Counted from the stretch's first letter, positions 50,706 to 60,319 are shown. The stretch: DNA of 64,000 bases from Vibrio sp. D404a (GCF_030248535.1 NZ_JAHGAJ010000017.1:124001-188000), one strand, 5' to 3'. The notes: a model not told the origin generated them from the sequence alone. Program-made: numbers and translations.

Positions 50706-52238
50706 TTAGTTTACTTTATCCTCAGCAGGTTGTCTTTCTACTAACGAGGCATTTTCTGAAAAAGCGTCGTTTTGCGCGAGCTCTGTCAAGCTCACCGCGA
50801 TCGGCTTTTTCACTTCTACCCCTAACTGCTTGAAGCTCTCTGCTTGACGAATCACGTTGCCACGGCCAGTTGCCAACTTATTCATCGCCCCTTGGTAGTT
50901 CTGGTTGGCTTTATCTAACGCTCCACCAAGGCCTTCCATATCATCTACGAACAAGCGCAGCTTATCGTACAATTTACTTGCACGTTCAGCGATGATTTGC
51001 GCGTTTTGGTTCTGACGCTCATTACGCCACAGGTTATCAATGGTACGCAGCGCCACGAGCAGAGTGGTTGGGCTCACCAAAATAATGTTCTGCTCCATCG
51101 CATCTTTAACAAGGCTTGGATCGGCCTGAATCGCTACTTGGAATGCAGGCTCAACGGGAATAAACATCAATACATAGTCGAGGCTCTGAATGCCTTTCAG
51201 TTGATGGTAATCCTTCTGGCTCAAGCCTTTAATATGTGCGCGCAGTGACACTAGGTGGTCACGCAGTGCCACATCACGCTCAGCATCAGTTTCTGCATTG
51301 AAGTAACGCTCATAAGCCACCAAGGCCATTTTCGAATCGACCACCACTTGTTTGTCTTGAGGTAAGTGAACAATCACATCCGGTTGATAACGCTTGCCGG
51401 CTTCATTCTGCAAGTTAACCTGAGTTTGGTATTCGTGTCCTTCACGCAGACCAGACTCGGCCAATACGCGCGCCAGTACCACTTCACCCCAGTTACCTTG
51501 CTGCTTGTTATCACCCTTGAGGGCTTGGGTTAGGTTCACCGCTTCACGAGTCATGCTTTCATTCAAGCGCTGTAGGTTTTTCAGCTCATGAACTAGGGTA
51601 TGGCGCTCTTTTGCTTCTTGGCTAAAGCTGTCGTTAACCTGCCTCTTAAAACCTTCAAGCTGCTCTTTGAGTGGTGAAAGCAGCCCTTCAAGACTCTGTC
51701 TGTTTTGCTGATCGACCTTGGCGGTTTTCGCTTCAAACAACTGGTTCGCGAGGTGCTCAAATTGCTGCTTTAGGCGCGTCTCTGCTTGTTCTAGCAATTG
51801 CAGCTTCTCGTGATTGGCGAGGTTCTCTTGATCATGACGCGCTTCTTGCTCACGCAGTTCGGCTTCAAGCTCCGATTTCTGATCTTTGAGCGTGTTTATC
51901 TCATCGAAATATTGCTGACGCTCTTGTTTAACCGCCTCGAAATAGCGCAGCTTTTCCATCGCCGCCATCACCTTGCCGTGGGCTTGCTTGAGCTCAAATG
52001 CAGCTTTGTCGCGCTCATCATCGAGTTCATCAAGCTCTTGCTGGGCTTCAGCAAGGGAGGCTTTCAATTGCGACGTTTGTGATTCATGCAACTGACGGTC
52101 AGATTCCAACTGCTGCTCCAAAAGCTGCTGCTGAAAAGAGAGTTTCTGTTTGATCCACCAACCGACAAGGCTACCGCTGATAACCGCTGTAGAGGCGGCG
52201 GCGATAAGGGTGGTTTGATGCTCGATAATCCATTGCAT
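50706..52238 (-). CDS. rmuC: DNA recombination protein RmuC
   Basis: RmuC limits DNA inversion and is thought to be a nuclease-like protein. The 510-residue protein has one N-terminal membrane helix (about 10-28), a long coiled coil (about 30-210) and the RmuC domain (about 215-460) with VVDSKMAL, whose D-x-K resembles a PD-(D/E)xK nuclease core. It is transcribed divergently from the EamA gene. Confidence 0.94.
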   Translation of the reverse strand: MQWIIEHQTTLIAAASTAVISGSLVGWWIKQKLSFQQQLLEQQLESDRQLHESQTSQLKASLAEAQQELDELDDERDKAAFELKQAHGKVMAAMEKLRYFEAVKQERQQYFDEINTLKDQKSELEAELREQEARHDQENLANHEKLQLLEQAETRLKQQFEHLANQLFEAKTAKVDQQNRQSLEGLLSPLKEQLEGFKRQVNDSFSQEAKERHTLVHELKNLQRLNESMTREAVNLTQALKGDNKQQGNWGEVVLARVLAESGLREGHEYQTQVNLQNEAGKRYQPDVIVHLPQDKQVVVDSKMALVAYERYFNAETDAERDVALRDHLVSLRAHIKGLSQKDYHQLKGIQSLDYVLMFIPVEPAFQVAIQADPSLVKDAMEQNIILVSPTTLLVALRTIDNLWRNERQNQNAQIIAERASKLYDKLRLFVDDMEGLGGALDKANQNYQGAMNKLATGRGNVIRQAESFKQLGVEVKKPIAVSLTELAQNDAFSENASLVERQPAEDKVN

Positions 52239-52374
52239 GGTAGTGACTTAGCCTAATTGGAAATAACTCATTAAATGGTATTTTGATACTGGATAAATGT
52301 CCAGTTTGCCGTATTAAATTTCGACAGATAGACTAGGCGTCCGTATTCTGTCCTATTCAACTTGATGAGCCTTT

Positions 52375-53262
52375 ATGAACGAACGTCGCGCCCTCGGCTT
52401 TGGCCTCTCCGCGGTCCTACTCTGGTCAACAGTAGCCACGGCCTTTAAGCTAACCTTAGCTGAATTTTCCCCAATTCAGATGCTGACCATTGCCAGCGTG
52501 GTCTCTTCTATTGCGCTGATTATCATCTGTTACTTCCAAGGCAAACTGTCACAACTGTCGACCACCTTCTTTGCCAACCCTTGGTATTACTTGCTGCTCG
52601 GCCTGATTAACCCCCTCGCTTATTATCTCATTTTATTCAAGGCTTATGACTTGTTGCCCGCCTCTCAAGCGCAGGCGATCAACTACAGCTGGGCGATCAC
52701 CTTAACTCTGATGGCTGCGGTATTCTTAGGGCAGAAAATCCGCAAGCAAGACTGGGTGGCGTGTACCTTCAGTTACATTGGCGTGGTCGTGATCGCCACC
52801 AAGGGTGATATTCTTGGCATGCAGTTCGATAGTCCTCTAGGGGTTGGGTTAGCGCTACTATCGACGCTACTTTGGGCGGGTTACTGGATTCTGAACACCA
52901 AGAACAAAGCCGACCCTGTGGTAGGCGTGTTGCTTGGATTTTTGGTCGCACTGCCGTTTGCAATTGGTCTAACAATCTATGAGGGTGAAAGCTTTACTCA
53001 GATCACCACTAAGGGCTGGATGGCGGTGACTTATGTTGGTCTGTTTGAGATGGGCATTACCTTCGTATTGTGGCTATCCGCGTTGAAGTCGACCAATAAC
53101 ACCGCACGTATCAGCAACCTGATTTTTGCATCGCCGTTCATCTCGTTGATGCTACTCGCGACCATCATCGGTGAAGAGATTCACCCATCAACACTGTTTG
53201 GTTTGGTGCTGATCATTACTGGTTTGGTGATTCAACAGCTCAAGCTGTCAAAAGGCAAATAA
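52375..53262 (+). CDS. EamA/DMT-family transporter
   Basis: A 295-residue inner-membrane carrier with ten hydrophobic segments in two EamA repeats (about 1-140 and 150-290). The substrate is not evident from sequence; this family exports or imports amino acids, amines and other metabolites. Transcribed alone between rmuC and the PTS genes; ends at a bidirectional terminator. Confidence 0.85.
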   Translation: MNERRALGFGLSAVLLWSTVATAFKLTLAEFSPIQMLTIASVVSSIALIIICYFQGKLSQLSTTFFANPWYYLLLGLINPLAYYLILFKAYDLLPASQAQAINYSWAITLTLMAAVFLGQKIRKQDWVACTFSYIGVVVIATKGDILGMQFDSPLGVGLALLSTLLWAGYWILNTKNKADPVVGVLLGFLVALPFAIGLTIYEGESFTQITTKGWMAVTYVGLFEMGITFVLWLSALKSTNNTARISNLIFASPFISLMLLATIIGEEIHPSTLFGLVLIITGLVIQQLKLSKGK

Positions 53263-53335
53263 TCTACCAAGGGTAAATCGCCTTAAAGTAGACAAAAGTC
53301 GCTAAAAAACGCGAAGTAGATATAACTGACAAAGA

Positions 53336-53362
53336 AAAGGCCCTCATCGTGAGGGCCTTTAT
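53336..53362. terminator. Bidirectional terminator between the EamA and PTS genes
   Basis: Stem AAAGGCCCTCA/TGAGGGCCTTT with a short loop. Confidence 0.85.
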
Positions 53363-53386
53363 AATTGTGGGGGCAGGAGCGAATAA

Positions 53387-53833
53387 TCAGTATTTCGCCA
53401 AGATATCTGCAATCTCTTTATTGGTGTTCGCTGCGATGATGGCATCAATATCATCATCATTTTGGAACAGCTCAGAGAGCGCCATAATAGTCTGAATATG
53501 GCTGTCTGAATCCATCGCCGCCAGAGTAATAGAGAAGTACACCTCGCCATTATCTTCCGACTCTAAATCCACACCCTTTTTGAATACCGTTACTTGCAGA
53601 CAAGCCTCGTTAACACCGTCTTCAGGGCGAGCATGTGGCATCGCAATCTTTGGTGCCAGCACATAGTATGCGCCAATGTCTTTGTGTTTCTGTTGAATCG
53701 CTTCTAGGTAAGATTGCTCTACCTTGCCGCTCTCAATCAGCTTAGAGCAAGTGATCTCTAGCGCAGCATCAACCGTTAAGTTTTCTTCTGTTGAGATAAC
53801 AATGTTATCGCCCGTTAGTTTCAAAATGCTCAT
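53387..53833 (-). CDS. PTS IIA component, UlaC-like
   Basis: The IIA domain takes phosphate from HPr at a histidine and passes it to IIB. The ATG at 53833 (MSILKL) gives 148 residues; it overlaps the UlaA-like gene by 4 bases. The active His67 sits in KIAMPHARPEDG. The neighbours encode IIC (UlaA type) and IIB, so this is the complete set for one sugar acid. Confidence 0.85.
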   Translation of the reverse strand: MSILKLTGDNIVISTEENLTVDAALEITCSKLIESGKVEQSYLEAIQQKHKDIGAYYVLAPKIAMPHARPEDGVNEACLQVTVFKKGVDLESEDNGEVYFSITLAAMDSDSHIQTIMALSELFQNDDDIDAIIAANTNKEIADILAKY

Positions 53834-55086
53834 GACACAATCCAACCTAGAATAAGACCAACAACACCGAAGTCAAAGTCAGCAAATGTTGTTGCTTCAA
53901 GACCCATACCACCTAGCACTGGCAGCAGTAACATCGGTAGGAATGAGATACACAGACCTTGAGTAAAGGCACCCAGCACCGCACCGCGTAGACCACCCGT
54001 CGCGTTACCGTAAACACCTGCAGCACCACCTACGAAGAAGTGAGGAACCACACCCGCTACAATGATTGTCCAATCGAACATGCCTTGGATGCCCATTGCA
54101 ATCAGACCTGCTGCGAATGAAGACAAGAAGCCAATCAATACCGCGTTAGGAGCAACAGGGAATACCATCGGACAGTCTAGCGCTGGACGAGCACCTGGAA
54201 CCAATTTGTCAGAGATGCCTTTGAATGCAGGAACAATCTCGGCAATCAACATCTTCACACCTTGCAGTACGATGTATACACCACCAGCAAACACAAGCGA
54301 TTGCATGAAGGTAAATACAATCCAGTTCTGGCCACCCGATACCGACTCAACAAAGGTTGGGCCTGCAAAGATAGATGCGAACATGAAGAAGATCGCCATG
54401 GTTGTTGCCACTGCTACCGGTGTATCGCGAAGGAACATCAGGCTCTTAGGCACGTTGATATCTTCCGTCGACTTCGATGTATCACCAAACTTGCTACCGA
54501 TGTAACCAGATACTAGGTAAGAGAAGGTAGAAAAGTGACCCATCGCTAGCTGATCGGTACCCATTACTTTCTCAGTGTATTTCTGAGCAAGTGCAGGCAT
54601 GATCACCATCAGAGAGCCCACAATCACAGAGCCCATCGCCACCAAAAGTGTGCCTTGAATGCCGCCCGTAGACAGGATTACAGCCACTAGCATCGACATG
54701 AACATGGTGTGGTGACCGGTTAAGAAAATAAACTTAAGCGGAGTAAAACGAGCCAGTAGAATATTCACAACGAAAGCGAAGAACATAATCAGTGCCATTT
54801 CATAACCGAAGGCTTCTTGCGCTAATGCAACAATTGCTTCGTTATTTGGAATAACACCACTTACGCCGAAAGCTTCGGTAAATACCACTGAAAAGTTATT
54901 TAGTGCGCCAACAAGAGCGCCAGCACCAAAACCTAAAATTAGGAAACCCATAACAGTTTTAATGGTGCCTTTTAATATGGTTGATACATCTGCCTTTTGT
55001 GCAACTAAGCCAATAAAAGCAATTAATCCGACCATGATTGCTGGCTCTTTTAATAAGCCAAGCATGAACTCAAAGAAATTAGCCAT
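53830..55086 (-). CDS. PTS IIC permease, UlaA/SgaT-like
   Basis: A 418-residue polytopic permease of the UlaA (ascorbate-type) IIC family, with about eleven hydrophobic segments and the family's LKGTIKTVMGF and TGHHTMF regions. It is shorter than E. coli UlaA (about 465). L-ascorbate is the family precedent, but no ascorbate catabolic genes (ulaG, D, E, F) lie here, so the real substrate is open. Eleven bases separate it from the IIB gene. Confidence 0.82.
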   Translation of the reverse strand: MANFFEFMLGLLKEPAIMVGLIAFIGLVAQKADVSTILKGTIKTVMGFLILGFGAGALVGALNNFSVVFTEAFGVSGVIPNNEAIVALAQEAFGYEMALIMFFAFVVNILLARFTPLKFIFLTGHHTMFMSMLVAVILSTGGIQGTLLVAMGSVIVGSLMVIMPALAQKYTEKVMGTDQLAMGHFSTFSYLVSGYIGSKFGDTSKSTEDINVPKSLMFLRDTPVAVATTMAIFFMFASIFAGPTFVESVSGGQNWIVFTFMQSLVFAGGVYIVLQGVKMLIAEIVPAFKGISDKLVPGARPALDCPMVFPVAPNAVLIGFLSSFAAGLIAMGIQGMFDWTIIVAGVVPHFFVGGAAGVYGNATGGLRGAVLGAFTQGLCISFLPMLLLPVLGGMGLEATTFADFDFGVVGLILGWIVS

Positions 55087-55097
55087 TATTTACTTCC

Positions 55098-55367
55098 TTA
55101 CATGAAAGCTTTTAGTTGCTCTTCAATTGACGCCTTATCAAAGATATTTGCTAGGCTTACAATGTTTGTTTTACCCGCTTCTGATAATTGATTTGCAACG
55201 TCGGTCGCTGCGACCCAAATATCCGCTGAGCTTGATGCTGCTGAAGATAAATCTTCGTGGTCAACTTCCGCTTCTAGACCAATTTTACCCGCAACTTCTT
55301 TAACTGCCATTTCCATCATTAAAGAAGTACCAAGACCATTTCCGCACACAACCATAATCTTTTTCAT
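55098..55367 (-). CDS. PTS IIB component, UlaB-like
   Basis: An 89-residue IIB domain. Its phosphorylated Cys8 is in the standard loop VVCGNGLGTS. It begins the IIB-IIC-IIA operon and should relay phosphate from the IIA partner to the transported substrate. Confidence 0.87.
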   Translation of the reverse strand: MKKIMVVCGNGLGTSLMMEMAVKEVAGKIGLEAEVDHEDLSSAASSSADIWVAATDVANQLSEAGKTNIVSLANIFDKASIEEQLKAFM

Positions 55368-55458
55368 AATATAAATCTCTGTAGGGTTTTAATCAGGAAA
55401 CTATATTGTCTCCGTTTATTTGTTGATAAGAATAGTATCTAAAAGCCCCAAAAACAGA

Positions 55459-55474
55459 ATAGATCACCATCACA
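55459..55474. promoter_or_regulatory. Possible CRP site upstream of the PTS operon
   Basis: One perfect half-site (TGTGA on the minus strand) and a poor second half (ATAGA for TCTAT), 7/10 of the core, about 100 bases upstream of the IIB gene. Weak. Confidence 0.25.
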
Positions 55475-55658
55475 AAACCAAAATGACCTTGTGATGCAGA
55501 TCTCGTAAAAAGAAAGAAAAAGACGATTTTATCGTCGATACCAGTGTCGATACTACTTAAGTGTGAGGTGAATAAATTATATAAGTTTGAGTGATAAACT
55601 GTGCTGGAATATAAAGTGTGATCTGGGTATATGATAGATGTTCAATATTGGACGAGAG

Positions 55659-56144
55659 TTATTTACCGTAATCAGTAAGCATCTTTTTAAGAAGGCTGTT
55701 AACGTCTTTGGTCTTTTTATTTCGCTTAGTTAATGCACTTAAAGAAGTCGGCATTTTTGGCGATTCTTTATCTGATATAACCTCTTCCTCTCGGTCTCGC
55801 ATTTTTTGCACCGCAGGCAAAAGCATACGAACCTCTTCTCCTTCCCTATTTGCCATAACAACAATATTACCGGACTCTACCGAGGTAATCGTTAGAGTGC
55901 CGTGTTTAGGAGATTGGACTGTTTCACCGACTAGTGTAGATTGAGGTGGGACAGAGCGATCAGATAATTGACCACTGCGCAGTTTCGCCGCTGTAATAGC
56001 ACGAATATTACCTGTATTTTCAAACGCAACGATAACAGTATGAGTATTGTAGTATTCTATAACGGTAACATAACCATGTTTTTTCGTATCAAATCTAGCA
56101 CCTATTTGCATATCTAGCGGTGCATCCATTTTCTTAATTTGCAT
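55659..56144 (-). CDS. Uncharacterised protein with two related SH3-like repeats
   Basis: I do not recognise this 161-residue protein. Two similar beta-rich segments are visible: about 14-60 (IGARFDTKKHGYVTVIEY) and about 72-115 (VGETVQSPKHGTLTITSV), which share G-x5-KHG-x-(V/L)T(V/I). This pattern recalls KOW/SH3-like repeats in phage and homing-endonuclease-associated proteins (inference). The C-terminus (about 116-161) is charged, Lys-rich and ends in a short helix. No membrane segment. Solitary gene with an AGG ribosome site. Confidence 0.65.
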   Translation of the reverse strand: MQIKKMDAPLDMQIGARFDTKKHGYVTVIEYYNTHTVIVAFENTGNIRAITAAKLRSGQLSDRSVPPQSTLVGETVQSPKHGTLTITSVESGNIVVMANREGEEVRMLLPAVQKMRDREEEVISDKESPKMPTSLSALTKRNKKTKDVNSLLKKMLTDYGK

Positions 56145-56358
56145 TCAGCAATACCTATTACGTCCGTTTGTCTACTCAATAAATTATATACGCCATTATC
56201 GCCATATTAAATAATAAATCATCTGTTCTAAGTCAAATGTCTCACATTAACTCTCACCAGAAATTGAAATACTTATTATTAAATAGTGAGTTGCGTAGGT
56301 TATTCGATAACTGAAATCTATCGTTTGAGAAAAAGAAGAAGAGAGCGAGGAAGCCAGC

Positions 56359-56397
56359 AAGATGAGTAAACCTTTCAGTAGGTCTTACTCATCTTGT
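56359..56397. repeat. Long perfect inverted repeat
   Basis: CAAGATGAGTAA and TTACTCATCTTG (12 bp each) around a 15-base centre that itself contains ACC/GGT. Neither side has a real T-run. It lies 45 bases beyond the flavoprotein stop and may act as a transcript end or protein site. Confidence 0.6.
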
Positions 56398-56440
56398 TAA
56401 TTTATCATGCAGAGGTGCGTTTGAGTTCGCGATTAAACCG

Positions 56441-57634
56441 CTACACCCACTGGCCAGCTGCGAAGCCAGAGCTCCAGCACCATTGGAAGTTGTAGCCACC
56501 TAGCCAGCCGGTCACATCCATCACTTCACCAACAAAGTACAAGCCCGAGACTGTTTTACACTCCATGGTTTTTGATGACAGGTGATCGGTGTCGACACCG
56601 CCTAGTGTCACCTCAGCAGTGCGATAGCCTTCGGTGCCATTCGGTGCGATCTTCCAGTTTTCTAGATGCTCAGTCACCGCCGCTAACTGCTTCTCATTGA
56701 ATTGCTTTAACGGCTTGTCTTGCAGCTCTTTACGCTCAATCAACGCCTCCACCAGACGCTTTGGTAATACCTTAGCAAGCGTGTTCTTTAGGCTCTGATT
56801 TGGGTGCTTCTCACGTGAGCGCTCTAAAAGCTCAGCCACATCCGCGTCAGGCACCAAGTTAACTGATACCGCTTGACCTGCTTTCCAGAAAGAGGAAATT
56901 TGCAGAACGGAAGGGCCAGATAGACCACGGTGCGTGAAAAGCAGTGCTTCTTTAAATAGCGTACCATCTTGAGCGGTGATCTCTGCAGGGATCGCAATAC
57001 CAGACAGTTCGGCGAAGTCCTCTTTATCTTCTTTATGCAGCGTAAATGGCACCAGACCAGCAGACGTTGGCATCACAGCTAAACCAAACTGCTCCGCAAT
57101 CTTATAGCCAAACGGCGTTGCGCCCAGTTTAGGCATCGACAAACCACCTGTCGCTACAACTAGCGACTCACATTCAACCACATCAGTATTAAGGTGCAGT
57201 TGGAAGCCTGTCTCAGTCTTTTCAATCGAGTGAACGTCACAACGGTAGCGTTGCTGAACACCGGCATCATCACACTCTGCGAGAAGCATATTAACGATGT
57301 CTTTTGCGGTGTGGTCATTCACACAGAACAGTTGGCCATGATCTCGCTCTTCAAACTCAATGCCATACTTGCTGACCATAGAGATGAAATCCCAGTTGGT
57401 GTACTGAGAGAGCGCAGATTTCACAAAGTGGCGATTGCTACATAGAAAGTTATTGGCAGACACATCATAGTTGGTGAAGTTACAACGGCCACCACCAGAG
57501 ATCAGAATTTTTCGACCTGGCTTCTTGGCATGATCAACCACCAGCACACGTCGGCCACGCTTACCCGCTTCAGCGGCACACATTAAGCCAGCGGCGCCTG
57601 CGCCAATTACGATGACATCAAATTTTTCACTCAT
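56441..57634 (-). CDS. HI0933-family flavoprotein (YhiN type)
   Basis: A 397-residue FAD-dependent oxidoreductase-like protein. The FAD dinucleotide fold GAGAAGLMCA (about 12-21), the family signature SGGGRCNFTN (about 46-55) and the C-terminal TGGV-like segments with YNFQWCWSSG are seen. Members are related to BaiN and YhiN; the physiological reaction is not known. Monocistronic. Confidence 0.87.
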   Translation of the reverse strand: MSEKFDVIVIGAGAAGLMCAAEAGKRGRRVLVVDHAKKPGRKILISGGGRCNFTNYDVSANNFLCSNRHFVKSALSQYTNWDFISMVSKYGIEFEERDHGQLFCVNDHTAKDIVNMLLAECDDAGVQQRYRCDVHSIEKTETGFQLHLNTDVVECESLVVATGGLSMPKLGATPFGYKIAEQFGLAVMPTSAGLVPFTLHKEDKEDFAELSGIAIPAEITAQDGTLFKEALLFTHRGLSGPSVLQISSFWKAGQAVSVNLVPDADVAELLERSREKHPNQSLKNTLAKVLPKRLVEALIERKELQDKPLKQFNEKQLAAVTEHLENWKIAPNGTEGYRTAEVTLGGVDTDHLSSKTMECKTVSGLYFVGEVMDVTGWLGGYNFQWCWSSGFAAGQWV

Positions 57635-57695
57635 GGTGTTCTGCTTTACTTACCTAATCATCACTCAGCACTTCCTGTACCTGTGACGTAACCAA

Positions 57696-57727
57696 TAAAA
57701 AAGGATGTGCGTTAACAGCACATCCTT
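57696..57727 (-). terminator. Terminator after uspB
   Basis: Stem AAGGATGTGC/GCACATCCTT with a seven-base loop followed on the minus strand by a T-run. Confidence 0.85.
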
Positions 57728-57847
57728 ACTCGTTGCTCGCTATTTTAGCGTCAAATTTTAACTTTGCAATTGCTCGCGTTGCACTCAATAGGCGTGCACA
57801 ACCGCTCTTGAAAAGAGATCAGCTTGTTTTGAATGACTCATTGTCGG

Positions 57848-58171
57848 TTAGACAAAGAATGCCGCCAAAAGGGTCACGCCAAGCAGAGAGACAGATAAAA
57901 TGAACAGCTCTCTTACTCTATCGCACTTGCCAGTGAATACTGGGTCGTGATGATGGTGATACTCTTTACTCTTGATGTAACTGAACAGTCTTACCTGCTT
58001 GGTTACATTGCCGTGCGTTGTGAAGAAACCGCCGCCATCGACTTGTTGATACAAAAGTGGGTGTGCTTCTCGCATAATGTAAATCAGTGTTCTTAGCGCC
58101 GTAATGTAACGCGCCCAGTTCACACAAGTCACAACCATCAATGCAAATAGAATAGTGTCGCCACTGATCAT
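57848..58171 (-). CDS. uspB: Universal stress protein B
   Basis: UspB is a small integral membrane protein induced in stationary phase. I use the ATG at 58171 ([15 protein letters not shown] six bases upstream), giving 107 residues. Two membrane helices are visible (about 3-20 and 87-106) around a conserved central region with [19 protein letters not shown]. It lies 66 bases after ftnA on the same strand. Confidence 0.9.
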   Translation of the reverse strand: MISGDTILFALMVVTCVNWARYITALRTLIYIMREAHPLLYQQVDGGGFFTTHGNVTKQVRLFSYIKSKEYHHHHDPVFTGKCDRVRELFILSVSLLGVTLLAAFFV

Positions 58172-58237
58172 CCTTTCCTCCCTACATCTTCGTGAGGCGC
58201 TCAAAAGAAAAAGACGATCAGAGCTTTTTCTTACAGC

Positions 58238-58765
58238 TTACGCTGCTGGAGCATCCATAATTGAAGATGAACCATCTTTTGCCAATTGCGCTAGATCTTT
58301 GTCGATAAAGAACAATGCTTTACCATCTTCGCCAACAAGCTCTAGCTTATCCAGAATACCTTTGAACAGCTTCTCTTCCTCATGTTGCTCAGCGACGTAC
58401 CACTGTAGGAAGTTAAAGGTAGAGTAATCTTGTGTACTGAAAGCAACGTGAGCCAGTTTGTTGATCTTCTCTGTGATCATCTGCTCATGTTCATAAGTCT
58501 CGCGGAAAACAGCACCTAGGCTATCGAACTCATGCTTAGGTGCTTCAATGGCACCTAGGATCGGCATAGCACCTGTCTCACTTACGTAAGTGAATAGACG
58601 CTGCATATGTTCCATTTCTTCCACTGCATGAGCGCGTAAAAACTCTGCTGCTCCGTCAAATCCTTTGTCTTCACACCAAGCACTCATTTGTAAGTATAGA
58701 TTGGATGAGAAAAATTCTAGATTAATTTGCTCATTCAGTTGTTCAACCATTGTTGTAGACAGCAT
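58238..58765 (-). CDS. ftnA: Non-heme ferritin FtnA
   Basis: FtnA oxidises Fe(II) and stores iron in a 24-subunit shell. The 175-residue protein has the ferritin fold with ferroxidase glutamates/histidines in [16 protein letters not shown] and AEQHEEEK. A Fur-box-like element lies in its upstream region. Same strand as uspB; uspA diverges. Confidence 0.95.
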   Translation of the reverse strand: MLSTTMVEQLNEQINLEFFSSNLYLQMSAWCEDKGFDGAAEFLRAHAVEEMEHMQRLFTYVSETGAMPILGAIEAPKHEFDSLGAVFRETYEHEQMITEKINKLAHVAFSTQDYSTFNFLQWYVAEQHEEEKLFKGILDKLELVGEDGKALFFIDKDLAQLAKDGSSSIMDAPAA

Positions 58766-58803
58766 TAAAGTCTCCTAGTTACGCCTTCATTTTCTCTACT
58801 ATA

Positions 58804-58822
58804 TCACTATTTTATCATTATC
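58804..58822 (-). promoter_or_regulatory. Fur-box-like element upstream of ftnA
   Basis: On the minus strand GATAATGATAA (58812-58822) matches the first 11 bases of the Fur consensus exactly; the other half is poor (about 11/19 overall). It lies 39-57 bases before the ftnA ATG. Confidence 0.5.
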
Positions 58823-58952
58823 TCGCAGGCTATTAGTTAACCATTATTTCGATGAGGTTTTACGCAAGAGAGTGGATATGAGATCACTTCAGCAAAAAAA
58901 CGCCTGCCTTAGTGCTAATCTTTAACTAGACAACGAATAGGGAGATAGCGGT

Positions 58953-59387
58953 ATGAGTTACAAACATATTTTGGTCGCCGTCGATTTATCTGACGACAGT
59001 AAACTGATCGTAGACAAAGCAGTCGCACTCGCGAAGCCGCTCGATGCTAAGGTCTCTTTTATTCACATCGACATTAACTATGCTGAGCTCTATACCGGGT
59101 TGATTGATATCAACATGGCAGAGACACAGCACAACGCTATGGAAGCGTCGCGTATCCAGCTGAGCAACTTTGCCGAGCATGCCCAATACCCTATCACTCA
59201 CACCTTAGTTGGTAGTGGTGATTTGAGCCATGAGCTGTGCGATACCATCAAAGAGTTTAATGTCGACCTTGTGGTGTGCGGTCACCATCAGGACTTCTGG
59301 AGCAAGCTGCTCTCTTCTACTCGCCAACTGATCAACGCAACACCGGTAGATATGCTGGTCATTCCATTGAGGGATCCAGAAGACTAA
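58953..59387 (+). CDS. uspA: Universal stress protein A
   Basis: A 144-residue UspA-superfamily protein of the cytoplasm. It begins MSYKHILVAVDLSDDS and is clearly of the E. coli UspA subtype, which lacks the full G-2x-G-9x-G(S/T) ATP loop (the C-terminal segment is VCGHHQDFWSKLLSSTRQL). Divergent from ftnA. Confidence 0.93.
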   Translation: MSYKHILVAVDLSDDSKLIVDKAVALAKPLDAKVSFIHIDINYAELYTGLIDINMAETQHNAMEASRIQLSNFAEHAQYPITHTLVGSGDLSHELCDTIKEFNVDLVVCGHHQDFWSKLLSSTRQLINATPVDMLVIPLRDPED

Positions 59388-59438
59388 TTCGTTACACTTG
59401 GGTAACATAGCTGAATACTTCCACAACTTGATATTGTT

Positions 59439-60317
59439 ATGCGTTATTTAGTCGGTGTTACCCTTCTTTGGGCCTTTTCATTTAGCTTGATCGGTGTTTA
59501 CCTCGCCGGTCAAGTTGATTCATGGTTTTCTGTCTGGATTCGTGTCGCGCTGGCCGGATTGGTGTTCCTTCCTTTCTTAAAATTCCGAGGCATTTCAAAA
59601 AAACTGATCGCGAAGCTAATGACGGTCGGTGGTATTCAGCTCGGACTGATGTACTGCTTCTACTATGAATCGTTCTTGCTGCTGTCTGTCCCTGAAGTGT
59701 TGCTGTTTACTGTCTTCACCCCAATTTACGTAACTTTGATTTACGACCTCTTGAAAGGACGTTTTTCCCCTTGGTACTTAGTAACGGCTGTGATCGCCGT
59801 GGCCGGTGCTGCTGTGATCAAATTTGCAGGCGTCAACGAAAACTTCCTCACGGGCTTCTTGGTGGTACAAGGGGCGAACCTCTGTTTTGCAATTGGTCAG
59901 ATCGGCTACAAAACGATTATGGAGCAGGAGTCTGTCGAGCTACCTCAACATACCGTGTTTGGTTATTTCTATCTTGGCGCTTTCTGTGTCGCATCCGTAG
60001 CCTTCTTGCTGCTTGGTAATACCGATAAACTGCCAACGACGTCTGTGCAGTGGGGAATCTTGATCTACCTAGGTTTAGTGGCATCAGGTTTGGGCTACTT
60101 CTTCTGGAACAAAGGCGCGAGCTTGGTCAACGCAGGAGCGCTTGCCGTGATGAACAACGCGCTGGTTCCGGCTGGGTTAGTGGTAAATATTCTGATCTGG
60201 AACCGCGATGTCGACCTCACACGCTTGGCGCTGGGTGGTACGATTATTTTGTTGTCACTGTGGGTCAATGAGACGTGGGTTAAGAAGAAAGTCGCACTCA
60301 GTGCCAGCAATGCTTAA
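59439..60317 (+). CDS. EamA/DMT-family transporter
   Basis: A 292-residue inner-membrane carrier with ten hydrophobic segments in two EamA repeats. It is a different subgroup from the transporter at 52375, of the type often called carboxylate/amino acid/amine transporter. Substrate unknown. It starts about 50 bases after uspA and may be partly co-transcribed. Confidence 0.83.
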   Translation: MRYLVGVTLLWAFSFSLIGVYLAGQVDSWFSVWIRVALAGLVFLPFLKFRGISKKLIAKLMTVGGIQLGLMYCFYYESFLLLSVPEVLLFTVFTPIYVTLIYDLLKGRFSPWYLVTAVIAVAGAAVIKFAGVNENFLTGFLVVQGANLCFAIGQIGYKTIMEQESVELPQHTVFGYFYLGAFCVASVAFLLLGNTDKLPTTSVQWGILIYLGLVASGLGYFFWNKGASLVNAGALAVMNNALVPAGLVVNILIWNRDVDLTRLALGGTIILLSLWVNETWVKKKVALSASNA

Positions 60318-60319
60318 CC

